A DNA stretch of 64,000 nt, taken from JACMLX01 sp040384325. GTDB lineage: Bacteria > Gemmatimonadota > Gemmatimonadetes > Gemmatimonadales > Gemmatimonadaceae. A program made the translations under genes and the position numbers. Location of the stretch: assembly GCA_040384325.1 (NCBI GenBank), contig JAZKJL010000005.1:1116001-1180000 (forward strand), given 5' to 3'. Below, piece by piece: positions 8,812 through 17,594 of the stretch (the stretch's first letter is position 1; the number at the start of each line of letters is the position of its first letter). Under the pieces are notes generated by a model, which was not told the DNA's origin, ran no database searches, and saw only the letters and a list, made by a program, of their open reading frames with translations.

Positions 8812-8956
8812 GGGCCTGAACGGCCGGGGGGGCGCGCCGCGAAGCGACGGTGGCGTGCTGCCGTGATGGGCTGTCTTGCGGCCGACGTGCCGTCGCGGCA
8901 GCCTTCGCCCGGTGGCGACGCACGTCACCGCCGGCCCTCCCCAGCCCAGCCCGCAC

Positions 8957-10402
8957 ATGCCCCGTCTTCGTCGGTTCGCCCTGCTGTCCCTGCTCGGCGC
9001 GACGGCGCTGCCACTCGCGGCGCAGGACACCCCCACCGAACGCGAGGCCGCGCGCGACGTGATCGCGAAGATGGCCACGCTGCAGCAGGCGGTGGACGTG
9101 ACCGGATGGACGGCGCGCCTCTCGGCGCCGAACGCGGCGCGTGATCGCATCGCCGCGCGCGCCAAGGCGCTGATGGACGGCGAGTTGCTGGCGATGGCGG
9201 ACGACATCACCAAGCACCCCGAGATCGGGTTCCAGGAGACGCGGTCGGTGAAGATCCTCACCGACTGGCTCACGGCGCACGACTTCGAGGTCACGATGGG
9301 CTCCGGTGGTTTCCCCACCGCGTTCGTGGCGAAACATCGGAAGACGCAAGGCGGGCCGGTGCTCGGCATCGTGGTGGAATACGACGCGTTGCGCGGCACC
9401 AACGGCAACTTCCACGGCGACCAGCACAGCACGCAGGGCCCGGTCGGACTGGCCGCCGCGCAGGCCATCGCGGAGTGGCTGGTGGCGTCGAAGACACCCG
9501 GGCAGGTGGTGGTGATCGGCACGCCGGCCGAGGAGATGATGCCGCCGCCGGCCAAGACCGTGATGCACGAGAAGGGCGTGTTCACTGGCCTCGACATCGT
9601 GGTGCGCAGCCACTCCAGCATGAACACGCAGCGCGCCGGTGCCGGCTTCGGCAGCTGCTGCCTGAACATCGACGGCGTGAAGTTCACCTTCACCGGCGCG
9701 CCCGCGCACCAGATGACGCCGTGGGACGGTCGCAATGCGCTGACCGCCGTGCGCCACCTGTTCGACAACATCGACGCGCTGCGCGGCACCTTCCGCCCCG
9801 AGACGCGCGTGCAGGGCATCATCACGGAAGGTGGCAAGGCGCCGAACGTGGTGCCCGACCGCGCGGTGGCGGACTTCTACGTGCGGTATCCCGACGAGGC
9901 GTACCTGGCGCAGGTGCGCCAGATGGTGGACGACGCGGCGCGCGCCGCAGCCCTCGCCACCGGCACCAAGGTCAAGATCGAGACCTACGGCTCGATGCGC
10001 GACGGCATCTCGCTCGGCACGCTGAACGAGGCGGCCTTCGCGCTGGTGAAGAAGTACGGCGGCGGGAAGGTGCTGGCGACGCCGGGCAAGCCGCAGGGCT
10101 GGGAGGAAACGGGCAGCGTGTCGCGCGCCGTCCCTGGCGTCGGGTTCAGCGCCTGGACCTCCAACGGCGGCTTCCACACCTACGAAATGGAAGCCGATGC
10201 GCTCGGACCGGTGGGGCACGGTGGTTTCGTGGTCGACGCGCAGGCGATGGCGGCGCTGCTCTACGACTTCACCACCCGCGCCGACTTCCGCGCCGCGGTG
10301 AAGCGCGAGTTCGAGGGGTTGCAGGGGCTCTACCAGGAATACCAGGCCGCGTTGCAGAAGACGTACACGCTACCGGTGATCCGCGAGCCGGGCGCGCCGT
10401 GA
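8957..10402 (+). CDS. Exported M20-family (M20D/AbgB-like) amidohydrolase
   Basis: 481 residues with a signal peptide (MPRLRRFALLSLLGATALPLAAQ). M20D hallmarks: TKHPEIGFQET near 86, VVEYDALRG near 139, GTPAEEMMPP with the catalytic/metal Glu pair 192-193, and GGKAPNVVPDRA. It should hydrolyse an amide bond in an N-acyl or aminobenzoyl-type substrate in the periplasm. Odd: where relatives have GHACGHN as a metal site, this reads FHGDQHST (H153, D155, H157), an altered ligand set. No ribosome site is seen before the ATG. Confidence 0.8.
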   Translation: MPRLRRFALLSLLGATALPLAAQDTPTEREAARDVIAKMATLQQAVDVTGWTARLSAPNAARDRIAARAKALMDGELLAMADDITKHPEIGFQETRSVKILTDWLTAHDFEVTMGSGGFPTAFVAKHRKTQGGPVLGIVVEYDALRGTNGNFHGDQHSTQGPVGLAAAQAIAEWLVASKTPGQVVVIGTPAEEMMPPPAKTVMHEKGVFTGLDIVVRSHSSMNTQRAGAGFGSCCLNIDGVKFTFTGAPAHQMTPWDGRNALTAVRHLFDNIDALRGTFRPETRVQGIITEGGKAPNVVPDRAVADFYVRYPDEAYLAQVRQMVDDAARAAALATGTKVKIETYGSMRDGISLGTLNEAAFALVKKYGGGKVLATPGKPQGWEETGSVSRAVPGVGFSAWTSNGGFHTYEMEADALGPVGHGGFVVDAQAMAALLYDFTTRADFRAAVKREFEGLQGLYQEYQAALQKTYTLPVIREPGAP

Positions 10403-10408
10403 GCGGTG

Positions 10409-10428
10409 CTGGCGTCGAAAGACGCTGG
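10409..10428 (+). terminator. GNRA-capped hairpin after the amidohydrolase gene
   Basis: CTGGCGTC (10409-10416) pairs with GACGCTGG (10421-10428), six Watson-Crick pairs and two G-U pairs, closing a GAAA tetraloop. It sits seven bases after the stop codon. No U-tract follows, so termination is inferred. Confidence 0.4.
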
Positions 10429-10526
10429 TGTGACGCGCCGTGCAAGGTTGGCGATTCGAGCGGACAGGCGGGCCACACCGTTGCGGCCCATCCGGCTCGT
10501 GTCGCGATTCCGTCCCGGAGACTGCC

Positions 10527-10913
10527 ATGCCACGGGTCCGTGCCGCAGGTGCCCTGATCTACGCCAAGGATTTCCAGCGGTTGTCCGCGTTCTACCGCGA
10601 CCTGCTCGGCATGACCAAGCGGGACTCGGATTCACGACACCAGGTGATCGAGAACGCCGACCACGAACTGACGATCCACGAGCTTCCACTGCATCTCGCC
10701 AACACGGTCACCATCCGGACGCCTCCGGTGCCACGCGAGGACGCGCCGATCAAGCTGTACTTCACCGTGCCGAGTCTCGAGGCGGTGAAGGAACGGGTGC
10801 GTCGCAATGGTGGCCTGATGTTCGGCGACGTGGAACGGTACAAGAGCATGTACACGCGCCACGGCTACGACTGCGAAGGCAACATCTTCCAACTGCGGGC
10901 GCCCGCGCCCTGA
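10527..10913 (+). CDS. VOC (glyoxalase-fold) protein
   Basis: 128 residues. AGALIYAKDFQRLSAFYRDL opens the first module and YDCEGNIFQLRAP closes the second, with Glu as probable metal ligand. Middle strands include TVTIRTPP and IKLYFTVPS. Function within the superfamily (dioxygenase, isomerase, resistance protein) cannot be told. The ATG at 10527 has GGAG seven bases upstream, so the longer frame upstream is not used. It is followed after 16 bases by a second VOC gene, forming a small operon. Confidence 0.8.
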   Translation: MPRVRAAGALIYAKDFQRLSAFYRDLLGMTKRDSDSRHQVIENADHELTIHELPLHLANTVTIRTPPVPREDAPIKLYFTVPSLEAVKERVRRNGGLMFGDVERYKSMYTRHGYDCEGNIFQLRAPAP

Positions 10914-10929
10914 CGGGGAGGTCATCGTC

Positions 10930-11301
10930 TTGACGGCCAGCATCTCGCCCATGATCCACGTGCCCGACGTCGCGGCCACGATGGCGTGGTATGTCGCGAT
11001 CGGGTTCACCGTCGTCCAGACGTACGACGACGGCTGCGATGGCGTCAGCTTCGCGATCCTGCAGCTGGGCGACAGCCGGGTGATGTTCAACAGCGGTGGT
11101 ACCGCCAGCACCGCCCGTCGGCGCGAGGTGGACCTCTACGTCTACACCGACGAGGTGGACGACCTGCCGGCGCGGATCGGCAGCCGGGTGCAGGTGGTGG
11201 AGCCGCTGCATGATACGTTCTACGGCATGCGCGAATTCATCATCCGCGACCTGAATGGCTTCTGGATCACCTTCGGCCGCGACCTCGAGCCCGCCCCATG
11301 A
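10930..11301 (+). CDS. VOC (glyoxalase-fold) protein with TTG start
   Basis: 123 residues. SPMIHVPDVAATMAWYVAIG begins the fold, RVMFNSGG lies mid-protein, and MREFIIRDLNGFWITFGRD closes it. A strong GGGGAGG at 10914-10920 lies nine bases before the TTG at 10930 and supports that start; an in-frame ATG at 10951 would cut into the first strand region. The stop overlaps the next gene's ATG by four bases. It lacks the usual Glu at the end of the last strand (FWITFG), so the metal site may be lost and the protein may be a binder. Confidence 0.8.
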   Translation: MTASISPMIHVPDVAATMAWYVAIGFTVVQTYDDGCDGVSFAILQLGDSRVMFNSGGTASTARRREVDLYVYTDEVDDLPARIGSRVQVVEPLHDTFYGMREFIIRDLNGFWITFGRDLEPAP

Positions 11302-12512
11302 ACTCCACCATGCCATCGCATCGCCGCCTGCGCGTCGCCATCCTGACGGTGCTTGGCGCCCTCGCCGCCGGCGCCGCCAGCCCTCCTGCCACTGCGCAGG
11401 TGCTGGTCAACCCGCGCCGCACGCCCGAGGCTGCGGCTGTTCAGACCCGCTGGTCTCCTGAGCGCGCCCGTGCCTGGTATGACTCCGTGGGCTGGGTGGT
11501 GGGCGCCAACTTCGTTCCCAGCACGGCCAGCAACCAGCTCGAGATGTGGCAGGCGGCCACCTGGGACCCGACCACCATCGACCGAGAGCTCGGCTGGGCG
11601 GAGCAGTTGGGCATGAACACCATGCGCGTGTACCTGCACGACCTGCTCTGGACGCAGGATTCGGCCGGGTTCCTGCGCCGCATGGAGGCCTTCCTCACCA
11701 TCGCCGACCGGCATCACATCCGGCCGATCTTCGTGTTGTTCGACGCGGTGTGGGACCCGTTCCCGAAGACCGGTCCGCAGCGCGAACCGTATCCGTTCCT
11801 GCACAACTCGGCCTGGGTGCAGAGTCCCGGAGCCGCAATCCTCGCCGATCCGCGTCGGCACGATGCGCTGCGTCCGTACGTGCAGGGCGTGATTCGCCGC
11901 TTCGGCCGCGATCGGCGTGTGCTGGCGTGGGACGTGTTCAACGAACCGGACAACATCAACCATCCGGCCTACTTCGTCTTCGAGCCGCGCAACAAGGGCG
12001 AGATGGCACTGGCCCTGATGCAGAAGGCCTTCGGCTGGGCGCGGGCCGCCGGTGTCACGCAGCCGCTCACCGCAGCGCCATGGAAGGGCGACTTCGTCGA
12101 CGCGCGGCGCATGCTGCCGATCTCGCGCTGGATGCTCGAGAACTCCGACGTGATCACCATCCACAGCTACGATTCGCTGCCGCGCACGCAGGCACTGGTG
12201 GCCGCGGTGCGCCGCTATGACCGGCCGGTGATCATCAGCGAATACATGGCGCGTCCCAACGGCAGCCGGTTCGGCACCCACCTGCCGTGGCTGGCCAGCC
12301 AGCGCGTGGGGGCGATCAACTGGGGCTTCGTCAACGGTCGCTCGCAGACCATCTATCCATGGGACACCTGGACGCGCGTGTACACCGCGCCGCCGACGGA
12401 GTGGTTCCACGACATCTTCCACACCGACGGTCGCCCCTACGACCCCGCCGAGACGGCCCTCATCCGCCGACTCACGCGCGCGGCCAGCGCACGCCCCGGC
12501 GCACCGCTCTGA
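11298..12512 (+). CDS. Exported GH5-like glycoside hydrolase
   Basis: 404 residues with a signal peptide ending SPPATAQ. A (beta/alpha)8 clan-A glycosidase pattern: GANFVPSTASNQLEMW near 69, NTMRVYLHD near 107, acid/base Glu216 in LAWDVFNEPDN, ITIHSYD near 287, and nucleophile Glu315 in PVIISEYMAR. Such enzymes cleave beta-linked glycans with retention of configuration; relatives are often labelled 1,4-beta-xylanase or cellulase without biochemical proof. The ATG overlaps the VOC stop (ATGA), so translation is coupled. Confidence 0.8.
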   Translation: MNSTMPSHRRLRVAILTVLGALAAGAASPPATAQVLVNPRRTPEAAAVQTRWSPERARAWYDSVGWVVGANFVPSTASNQLEMWQAATWDPTTIDRELGWAEQLGMNTMRVYLHDLLWTQDSAGFLRRMEAFLTIADRHHIRPIFVLFDAVWDPFPKTGPQREPYPFLHNSAWVQSPGAAILADPRRHDALRPYVQGVIRRFGRDRRVLAWDVFNEPDNINHPAYFVFEPRNKGEMALALMQKAFGWARAAGVTQPLTAAPWKGDFVDARRMLPISRWMLENSDVITIHSYDSLPRTQALVAAVRRYDRPVIISEYMARPNGSRFGTHLPWLASQRVGAINWGFVNGRSQTIYPWDTWTRVYTAPPTEWFHDIFHTDGRPYDPAETALIRRLTRAASARPGAPL

Positions 12513-12589
12513 CGATTCACCCACGGCGCGACACGCTCGCTGCGTCGCGCCGCCGTACGCACACCATCTCCCGACACCGCCGCCCCGAC

Positions 12590-13852
12590 ATGCGTCTGCT
12601 CACCCGTGCTGCCTGCCTCACGCTGGCCCTGCCGTTGTCGTCCCTCGGCGCGCAGTCGCGCGTCACCGCGGCAGAGCCGCGCGCGTCGGCGATCGAAACC
12701 TTCCAGCGTGACCGGCTTGCCCGCATCGACTCGCTGATGATCCGGCTGGTGGCGGAACAGAAGCTGCCCGGCGCGGTGGTGATGCTGGTGAAGGACGGCA
12801 GCGTGGCGTATCACAAGGCGTTCGGCTATCGCGACGTGACCACCAAGGCGCCGCTGCGGCGTGACGACATCTTCCGCATCGCGTCGCAGACCAAGGCCAT
12901 CACCTCGCTGGCGGTGATGATGCTGTGGGAGGAAGGAAAGTTCGGGCTCGACGATCCCGTCTCACGCTACCTGCCGGAATTCGACAAGCAGCGCGTGCTG
13001 ACCAAGTTCAATCCCGCCGACTCGAGCTTCGAGGCGAAGCCGGCGCAGCGTCGCTCGACCATCCGGCAGCTGCTGACGCACACCTCGGGGCTCGATTACG
13101 CCGACATCGGCAGCGAGGAGTTCAAGGCCATCTATGCGAAGGCTGGCCTGACCGCACTGGGACGCGAAGGCGACGTCCTGGCCGACAAGGTGCGCATCCT
13201 CGGCGGATTGCCGCTGCAGGCCGAACCCGGCGAGCGATTCATCTACAGCCTGGGCATCGACGTGCTGGGCCGGCTGGTGGAAGTCTGGTCCGGCATGCCG
13301 CTCGATGCGTATGTGCGCACGCGCATCCTCACGCCGCTCGGCATGCAGGACTCCGGCTACGAATTGCCGGCCGATCGCCGCAGCCGGCTGGTCACGCTGC
13401 ACAGTGAGGACGAGGGTGTGCTGAAGCCGATGGTGGAATCGGCCTTCGGCATGCGCCCCGACTTTCCGGCACGGCGGATGACCTACTTCGCCGGTGGTGC
13501 CGGCATGTCGGGCACCACCGCCGACTATGCGCGCTTCCTGCAGCTCTTCCTCAATGGCGGCGAGCTGGATGGCACGCGGCTGCTGAGCCGCAAGACGGTG
13601 GAGATGATGCTCACCAACCAGATCCCGCGCCTGCCGACCGCCTTCGGCCTCGGCTTCGCGCTCGAGACACCGGAGAACGACTATCGCAACGTGCTGAGTG
13701 TGGGGTCGTTCTCCTGGTCGGGCGCGTTCAACACCTTCTATTGGGCCGACCCGAAGGAGAACCTGGTGGCGCTGGTGTACACCAATGTCCTCGGCTCCAC
13801 CTTCGCGCTCAGCGACCGGTTCCGCACCCTGGTGTACTCCGCGATGCGCTGA
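12590..13852 (+). CDS. Exported serine hydrolase, class C beta-lactamase/esterase family
   Basis: 420 residues, signal peptide ending SLGAQS. The nucleophile motif is SQTK (Ser99-Lys102) in FRIASQTKAITSL; the second motif is YSL at 219-221 where many relatives have YSN; the region GGAGMSGTTADYARFL and the C-terminal VALVYTN fit the family. Enzymes of this group are esterases, D-amino-acid peptidases or beta-lactamases. Nothing here proves drug resistance. No ribosome site before ATG 12590; the upstream extension of this frame lies over the glycosidase gene and is a shadow. Confidence 0.8.
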   Translation: MRLLTRAACLTLALPLSSLGAQSRVTAAEPRASAIETFQRDRLARIDSLMIRLVAEQKLPGAVVMLVKDGSVAYHKAFGYRDVTTKAPLRRDDIFRIASQTKAITSLAVMMLWEEGKFGLDDPVSRYLPEFDKQRVLTKFNPADSSFEAKPAQRRSTIRQLLTHTSGLDYADIGSEEFKAIYAKAGLTALGREGDVLADKVRILGGLPLQAEPGERFIYSLGIDVLGRLVEVWSGMPLDAYVRTRILTPLGMQDSGYELPADRRSRLVTLHSEDEGVLKPMVESAFGMRPDFPARRMTYFAGGAGMSGTTADYARFLQLFLNGGELDGTRLLSRKTVEMMLTNQIPRLPTAFGLGFALETPENDYRNVLSVGSFSWSGAFNTFYWADPKENLVALVYTNVLGSTFALSDRFRTLVYSAMR

Positions 13853-13870
13853 GGTCACCCAGCGCATCGC
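13841..13870. terminator. Perfect 11-bp hairpin overlapping the stop codon
   Basis: GCGATGCGCTG (13841-13851) and CAGCGCATCGC (13860-13870) are perfect reverse complements around an eight-base loop. The left arm includes two bases of the TGA (13850-13852). It lies between convergent genes, so it could end both transcripts. No U-tract is present. Confidence 0.6.
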
Positions 13871-13885
13871 GGTGACGCACGTCGG

Positions 13886-14836
13886 TCAGAGCTTGCGCAC
13901 GTAGTCGAGGCTGCGCTTCAGTGCGACCTCGGGATTCGCCACCAGGTCCTGCTCCACGAAGAAGTGCGTCATGCCCGAGTCGCGGGCGGCGCTGATGATC
14001 GCCGGCAACGCCATCACGCCGTCGCCGGCAGTGGTCATGTACGGGAACATCTCGATCCACTGGTTCGAGTTGCCACCATCGCCACTGAAACGCTTCTTCT
14101 CCTTCATGTCCTTCACGTGCATGAGGTGGTAACGACCGGGATTGGCCTTCAGGAGCGCCACGGGATCGGCGCCGCCGGACACGGTCCAGTAGATGTCCAT
14201 CTCGAAGAACACCAATGAGGGATCGGTATTCTTCAGCAGCAGCTCGAGCGGCACCTGACCTTCCATCGGCACCAGGCCGTAGCCGTGGTTGTGGTAGGCG
14301 AACTTGAGCCCCAGCCGCTTCGCCTCGGCGCCGACCTTGTTGAACGCGTCCGCCATCCGCTTGTAGCCATCGAGGTTCGCGCGCAGCGCATCGGGAATCG
14401 ACGGCAGGCCGACGTAGGTGTAGCCCACCACCTGCGCCGCGTCCGCGAGGCGTCCCATGCCCGTCTGCAGCGTCGCCCAGTCGGTGTGCACCGACGGCGC
14501 CGTCATGCCGTGCTGGTCGAGCGTCGCACGCACCTGCTGCGGTGTCAGCCCGAAGAAGCCGCTGCCGCTGAAGCCGAGTTGCGGCGTCACGGCATTCCAG
14601 CCCGCGATCGCCTCCGGCGCACTGAAGGGAAACGGACCGTACAACTCCACTTCCGTGTAGCCCATGCCGGCCAGCATCGCGATGCCGGCGCGGAAATCCT
14701 TCTCCATCACGCGCGGCAGGGAAAACAGCTGAACGCCGACCTTGTCGAGGGTACGGCGGCGCAGCACGAGATCGAGCCCGGCCGAGCCGGCGGCGGCAGC
14801 CACGGCGCTCATGGCGAGGAACTGGCGGCGGTCCAT
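13886..14836 (-). CDS. Tat-exported TIM-barrel sugar isomerase/epimerase
   Basis: 316 residues. It begins MDRRQFLAMSAVAAAAGSAG, a Tat-like signal with RR. The body is an AP-endonuclease/xylose-isomerase-like TIM barrel: VGVQLFSLPRVMEKDFRAGI, GYTEVELYGPF, FAYHNHGYGL with probable metal ligands, VFFEMDIYW, and HLMHVKDMKEK. This family acts on sugars or sugar phosphates, often near oxidoreductases. The start at ATG 14836 matches the Tat signal; the longer upstream frame is not supported. Confidence 0.8.
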   Translation of the reverse strand: MDRRQFLAMSAVAAAAGSAGLDLVLRRRTLDKVGVQLFSLPRVMEKDFRAGIAMLAGMGYTEVELYGPFPFSAPEAIAGWNAVTPQLGFSGSGFFGLTPQQVRATLDQHGMTAPSVHTDWATLQTGMGRLADAAQVVGYTYVGLPSIPDALRANLDGYKRMADAFNKVGAEAKRLGLKFAYHNHGYGLVPMEGQVPLELLLKNTDPSLVFFEMDIYWTVSGGADPVALLKANPGRYHLMHVKDMKEKKRFSGDGGNSNQWIEMFPYMTTAGDGVMALPAIISAARDSGMTHFFVEQDLVANPEVALKRSLDYVRKL

Positions 14837-15205
14837 GGGGAAGCTCCGAAGGCGAATGGCGGGGCTGATGTACCAGCCGCGGCGGACTGCGACGGCGTGG
14901 TCTGCAGTGTACACCGCGGCCCGGCGCGGTGAAACAATGCTCCGGCATGCTTGCTGCAGTACCTGCTCTCACTGAGCTTGACCGGCACAGATCCGAAGAC
15001 GGGTCCGACCTCGTAGATGGGTCGTTGATGCCGCGGGGCCCGAACGTGGGATGCCCAGCGGGGACAACGATGATGGGCGAGAGCTCACTCATCCGCAGTA
15101 CGCAGGTGCTCGAGTCGCCACGCCACGAACCACCGGCGGATGGCGCAGCCCTGCATCCAGTACCGGCGACGCTCGCGCGGCGCCTGTCCCCTCCCCGGGT
15201 TCACC
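14837..15205. other. Intergenic region between divergent genes, no gene seen
   Basis: This stretch of 369 bases must hold promoters for the leftward epimerase and the rightward L,D-transpeptidase. Open frames across it lack coding character and ribosome sites. I see no convincing promoter pair, RNA motif or repeat. Confidence 0.5.
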
Positions 15206-16663
15206 ATGCAGTCCTTGCTTCATACGTCACCGCCGTTCCACCTGTTGCGTGTCCTCGGCACTCTGCTGCCGATGCTCGTCATCTCCGCCACGCTGCAGGG
15301 GCAGGATCCCGAGCTGACCGCCGACTCGTCGGCGGCATCGTCGCGCTCCACCCTGGGCGCCTCACGCGCCGAGGCGGTGGTGCGCCGCTTCCCGCGCCTC
15401 GGCAACGCCGCGACGGCACTCCAGCGCGTTTACGGCGATGGTGAATGGTCGATGTTGTGGTCGCGTGACGGTGCCGTCACCCCGTCGGCCCGCGCCACCA
15501 TCGATGCCCTGCTGCGCATCGAGGACCGTGGCCTCGATCCCGCCGACTATGACGTCGATCGGTTGCGGAAGCTGGCCGACACCAAGCTGCGTTCGGAAGG
15601 TGAGCGAGCCGAGTTCGATGCGATGCTGACGATGGCATCGCTGCGCGCCCTGCGTGCCCTGCACGACGGTCGTGTGGTGGAAACGGACAGCGCCACCCTG
15701 CGCCCGGCGTCTGACGCACCGCTGGCGGACTACAGCAGCGAACTGCGCGCGATGGCGTCATCGAAGACGCCGGCTACCGTGCTCGATGCGGCCGAACCCG
15801 CCTCGGAGCAGTATCGCCTGTTGAAGGGCACACTCCCCGCCTGGCGCACGCAGGCGCTCACCGACACCGTCGCACGCCGGAATCTCTCGCGCATCCTGCT
15901 CACGCTGGAGCGCGAGCGCATGCTGCGCCAGCAGGACGGCACGCCGTCCATCACCGTCAACATTCCGGAGTTTCGCCTGCGTGCGCAGGCGGACGGTGGT
16001 GAGTTGGATGCCGATGCGGTGACGATGGACGTGGTGGTCGGTGTCGCCGCGCGGCATCGGACGCCGGTGATGAGTGACACGATCGAGTACATCGTCTTCG
16101 CGCCGTACTGGGAAGTGCCGGCCAGCATCGTGCGTTCGGAGCTGATGCCGATCGCGAAGCGCGATCCCTACCTGCTGACCAGCAACAACTACCAGATCGT
16201 CGATCGTCGCGGTCGCGTCATGCCGGCCACCGCCAAGTCGGTCCAGGCAGTGGCCGCCGGCCGCGCGCGCATCCGACAGCTTCCCGGCGGCACGAACTCG
16301 CTCGGCCGCGTGAAGTTCATGTTCCCGAACGCCGACGACATCTACCTGCACGACACGCCGATGATCAACGACTTCTCGCGCATCCGGCGTGACCAGAGTC
16401 ACGGCTGTGTGCGGGTCGCCGATCCGGCGGCGCTGGCGCGCCTGCTGCTGCGTGACCAGCCGGAATGGACCGCCGAGGCGATCGAGGCGGCGATGAACGG
16501 CACGGCGCCGGTGACGGTGAAGCTCACGCGGCCGGTGCCGGTGCACCTCACCTACGCCACTGCCGTGGCGCGCGACGATGGCACCGTGGCCTTCTTCGAC
16601 GACATCTACGGGCTCGACGCGGACCTGGCGCGCAAGCTCGCGCTGGCCTACCTGTACCGCTGA
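15206..16663 (+). CDS. YcbB-type L,D-transpeptidase
   Basis: 485 residues. An N-terminal hydrophobic segment (about 16-36, VLGTLLPMLVISATL) is followed by an N-terminal scaffold domain and a YkuD catalytic domain. The active-site signature is present: YLHDTP and then DQSHGCVRV with His399 and catalytic Cys401. Upstream, VFAPYWEVPASIV and GRVKFMFPN match YcbB-like enzymes, which make 3-3 crosslinks in peptidoglycan in the periplasm. The peptidoglycan-binding motif region is short. ATG 15206 gives the best signal region; the 22-residue in-frame extension upstream is rejected. Confidence 0.85.
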   Translation: MQSLLHTSPPFHLLRVLGTLLPMLVISATLQGQDPELTADSSAASSRSTLGASRAEAVVRRFPRLGNAATALQRVYGDGEWSMLWSRDGAVTPSARATIDALLRIEDRGLDPADYDVDRLRKLADTKLRSEGERAEFDAMLTMASLRALRALHDGRVVETDSATLRPASDAPLADYSSELRAMASSKTPATVLDAAEPASEQYRLLKGTLPAWRTQALTDTVARRNLSRILLTLERERMLRQQDGTPSITVNIPEFRLRAQADGGELDADAVTMDVVVGVAARHRTPVMSDTIEYIVFAPYWEVPASIVRSELMPIAKRDPYLLTSNNYQIVDRRGRVMPATAKSVQAVAAGRARIRQLPGGTNSLGRVKFMFPNADDIYLHDTPMINDFSRIRRDQSHGCVRVADPAALARLLLRDQPEWTAEAIEAAMNGTAPVTVKLTRPVPVHLTYATAVARDDGTVAFFDDIYGLDADLARKLALAYLYR

Positions 16664-16778
16664 GCCAAGCCGTCGCGCGCCTGGAACGGCGCGGGGTGTG
16701 ATCGCGCGGCAGGTCGGCCGTGCCTCTAGTATGTGGGCACGCGCCGCCTGATTCCGGATCACCCTGCGAGGTGCACGC

Positions 16779-17573
16779 ATGGCCCACCAGCTCTACGATC
16801 ACGTCTACGGCCAGTACGCCAATCCCGCCGAGTCGGCGGTGCGTCGCGAGACCTACGGCGAGGACATCGGGCAGAGCAGCTGGACCACGGCGGCCGAGTG
16901 GTTGCACTTCGCCGACTTGCTGCAGCTGGGTGAGGGCAACGCCGTCCTGGAGGTGGGAAGCGGCTCCGGCGGCCCGGCGGTGTACCTCGCCGAGATGCGC
17001 CACTGCCACGTCACCGGCGTGGACATCAACCAGCACGGCATCCGGAATGCGCGGTCACTCGCCGCGGCGCGACAGCTGGCGCATCGCCTCCGTTTCGAGA
17101 CCGTGGACGCCTCGCAACCGTTGCCCTTCGCCGACGCGTCGTTCGACGCCGTGATCTCGAACGACGCGATGTGCCACATCCGAGACCGGCTGTCCGTGCT
17201 GCGCGACTGGAAGCGCGTGCTGCGCCCGGGCGGGCGCATCGTGTTCAGCGATGCGATGGTCGTCACCGGCCAGCTCACCAACGAGGAGCTGGCGCGCCGC
17301 ACCTCGATCGGGACGTACGTCATCGTGCCACCGGGCGAGAATGAGCGGCTGATCGCCGCAGCCGGCTTCACGCTGCTGGACACCGAGGACGTCACGGCCG
17401 CTGCCGGCACGATCGGCGAACGCTGGCTCACGGCGCGCGGAAGGCACCGTGACGCGCTGATCGCGCACGAAGGCGAGGAGAATTTCGTCGGGCTCCAGCG
17501 CTTCCTGGAGACGGTGCACCTGCTGTCGGTCGAGCGGCGGCTGTCACGCTTCGCCTACCTCGCGCGCGCCTGA
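16779..17573 (+). CDS. SAM-dependent class I methyltransferase
   Basis: 264 residues. Motif I is AVLEVGSGSGGPAVYLA near 53-69, then an acidic residue in VTGVDINQHG near 78, FADASFDAVISNDAMCHI and VLRPGGRIVFSDAM. The order is that of small-molecule methyltransferases such as sarcosine/dimethylglycine N-methyltransferases and sterol-type enzymes. The acceptor is unknown. The ATG at 16779 follows GCGAGGTGCACGC, a weak ribosome site. It stands alone, convergent with psd. Confidence 0.8.
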   Translation: MAHQLYDHVYGQYANPAESAVRRETYGEDIGQSSWTTAAEWLHFADLLQLGEGNAVLEVGSGSGGPAVYLAEMRHCHVTGVDINQHGIRNARSLAAARQLAHRLRFETVDASQPLPFADASFDAVISNDAMCHIRDRLSVLRDWKRVLRPGGRIVFSDAMVVTGQLTNEELARRTSIGTYVIVPPGENERLIAAAGFTLLDTEDVTAAAGTIGERWLTARGRHRDALIAHEGEENFVGLQRFLETVHLLSVERRLSRFAYLARA

Positions 17574-17594
17574 GCGCCGCCGCGGGAGGCATGA

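Noticed and set aside
12590..13852. Calling the serine hydrolase a beta-lactamase resistance gene
   Set aside because: The SxxK family includes many esterases and peptidases, and the second motif is YSL, not the usual YSN or YAN.
14929..15444. Open frame before the L,D-transpeptidase
   Set aside because: No ribosome site, runs into the transpeptidase gene in another frame, and codes for Arg/Pro-rich sequence without a fold.
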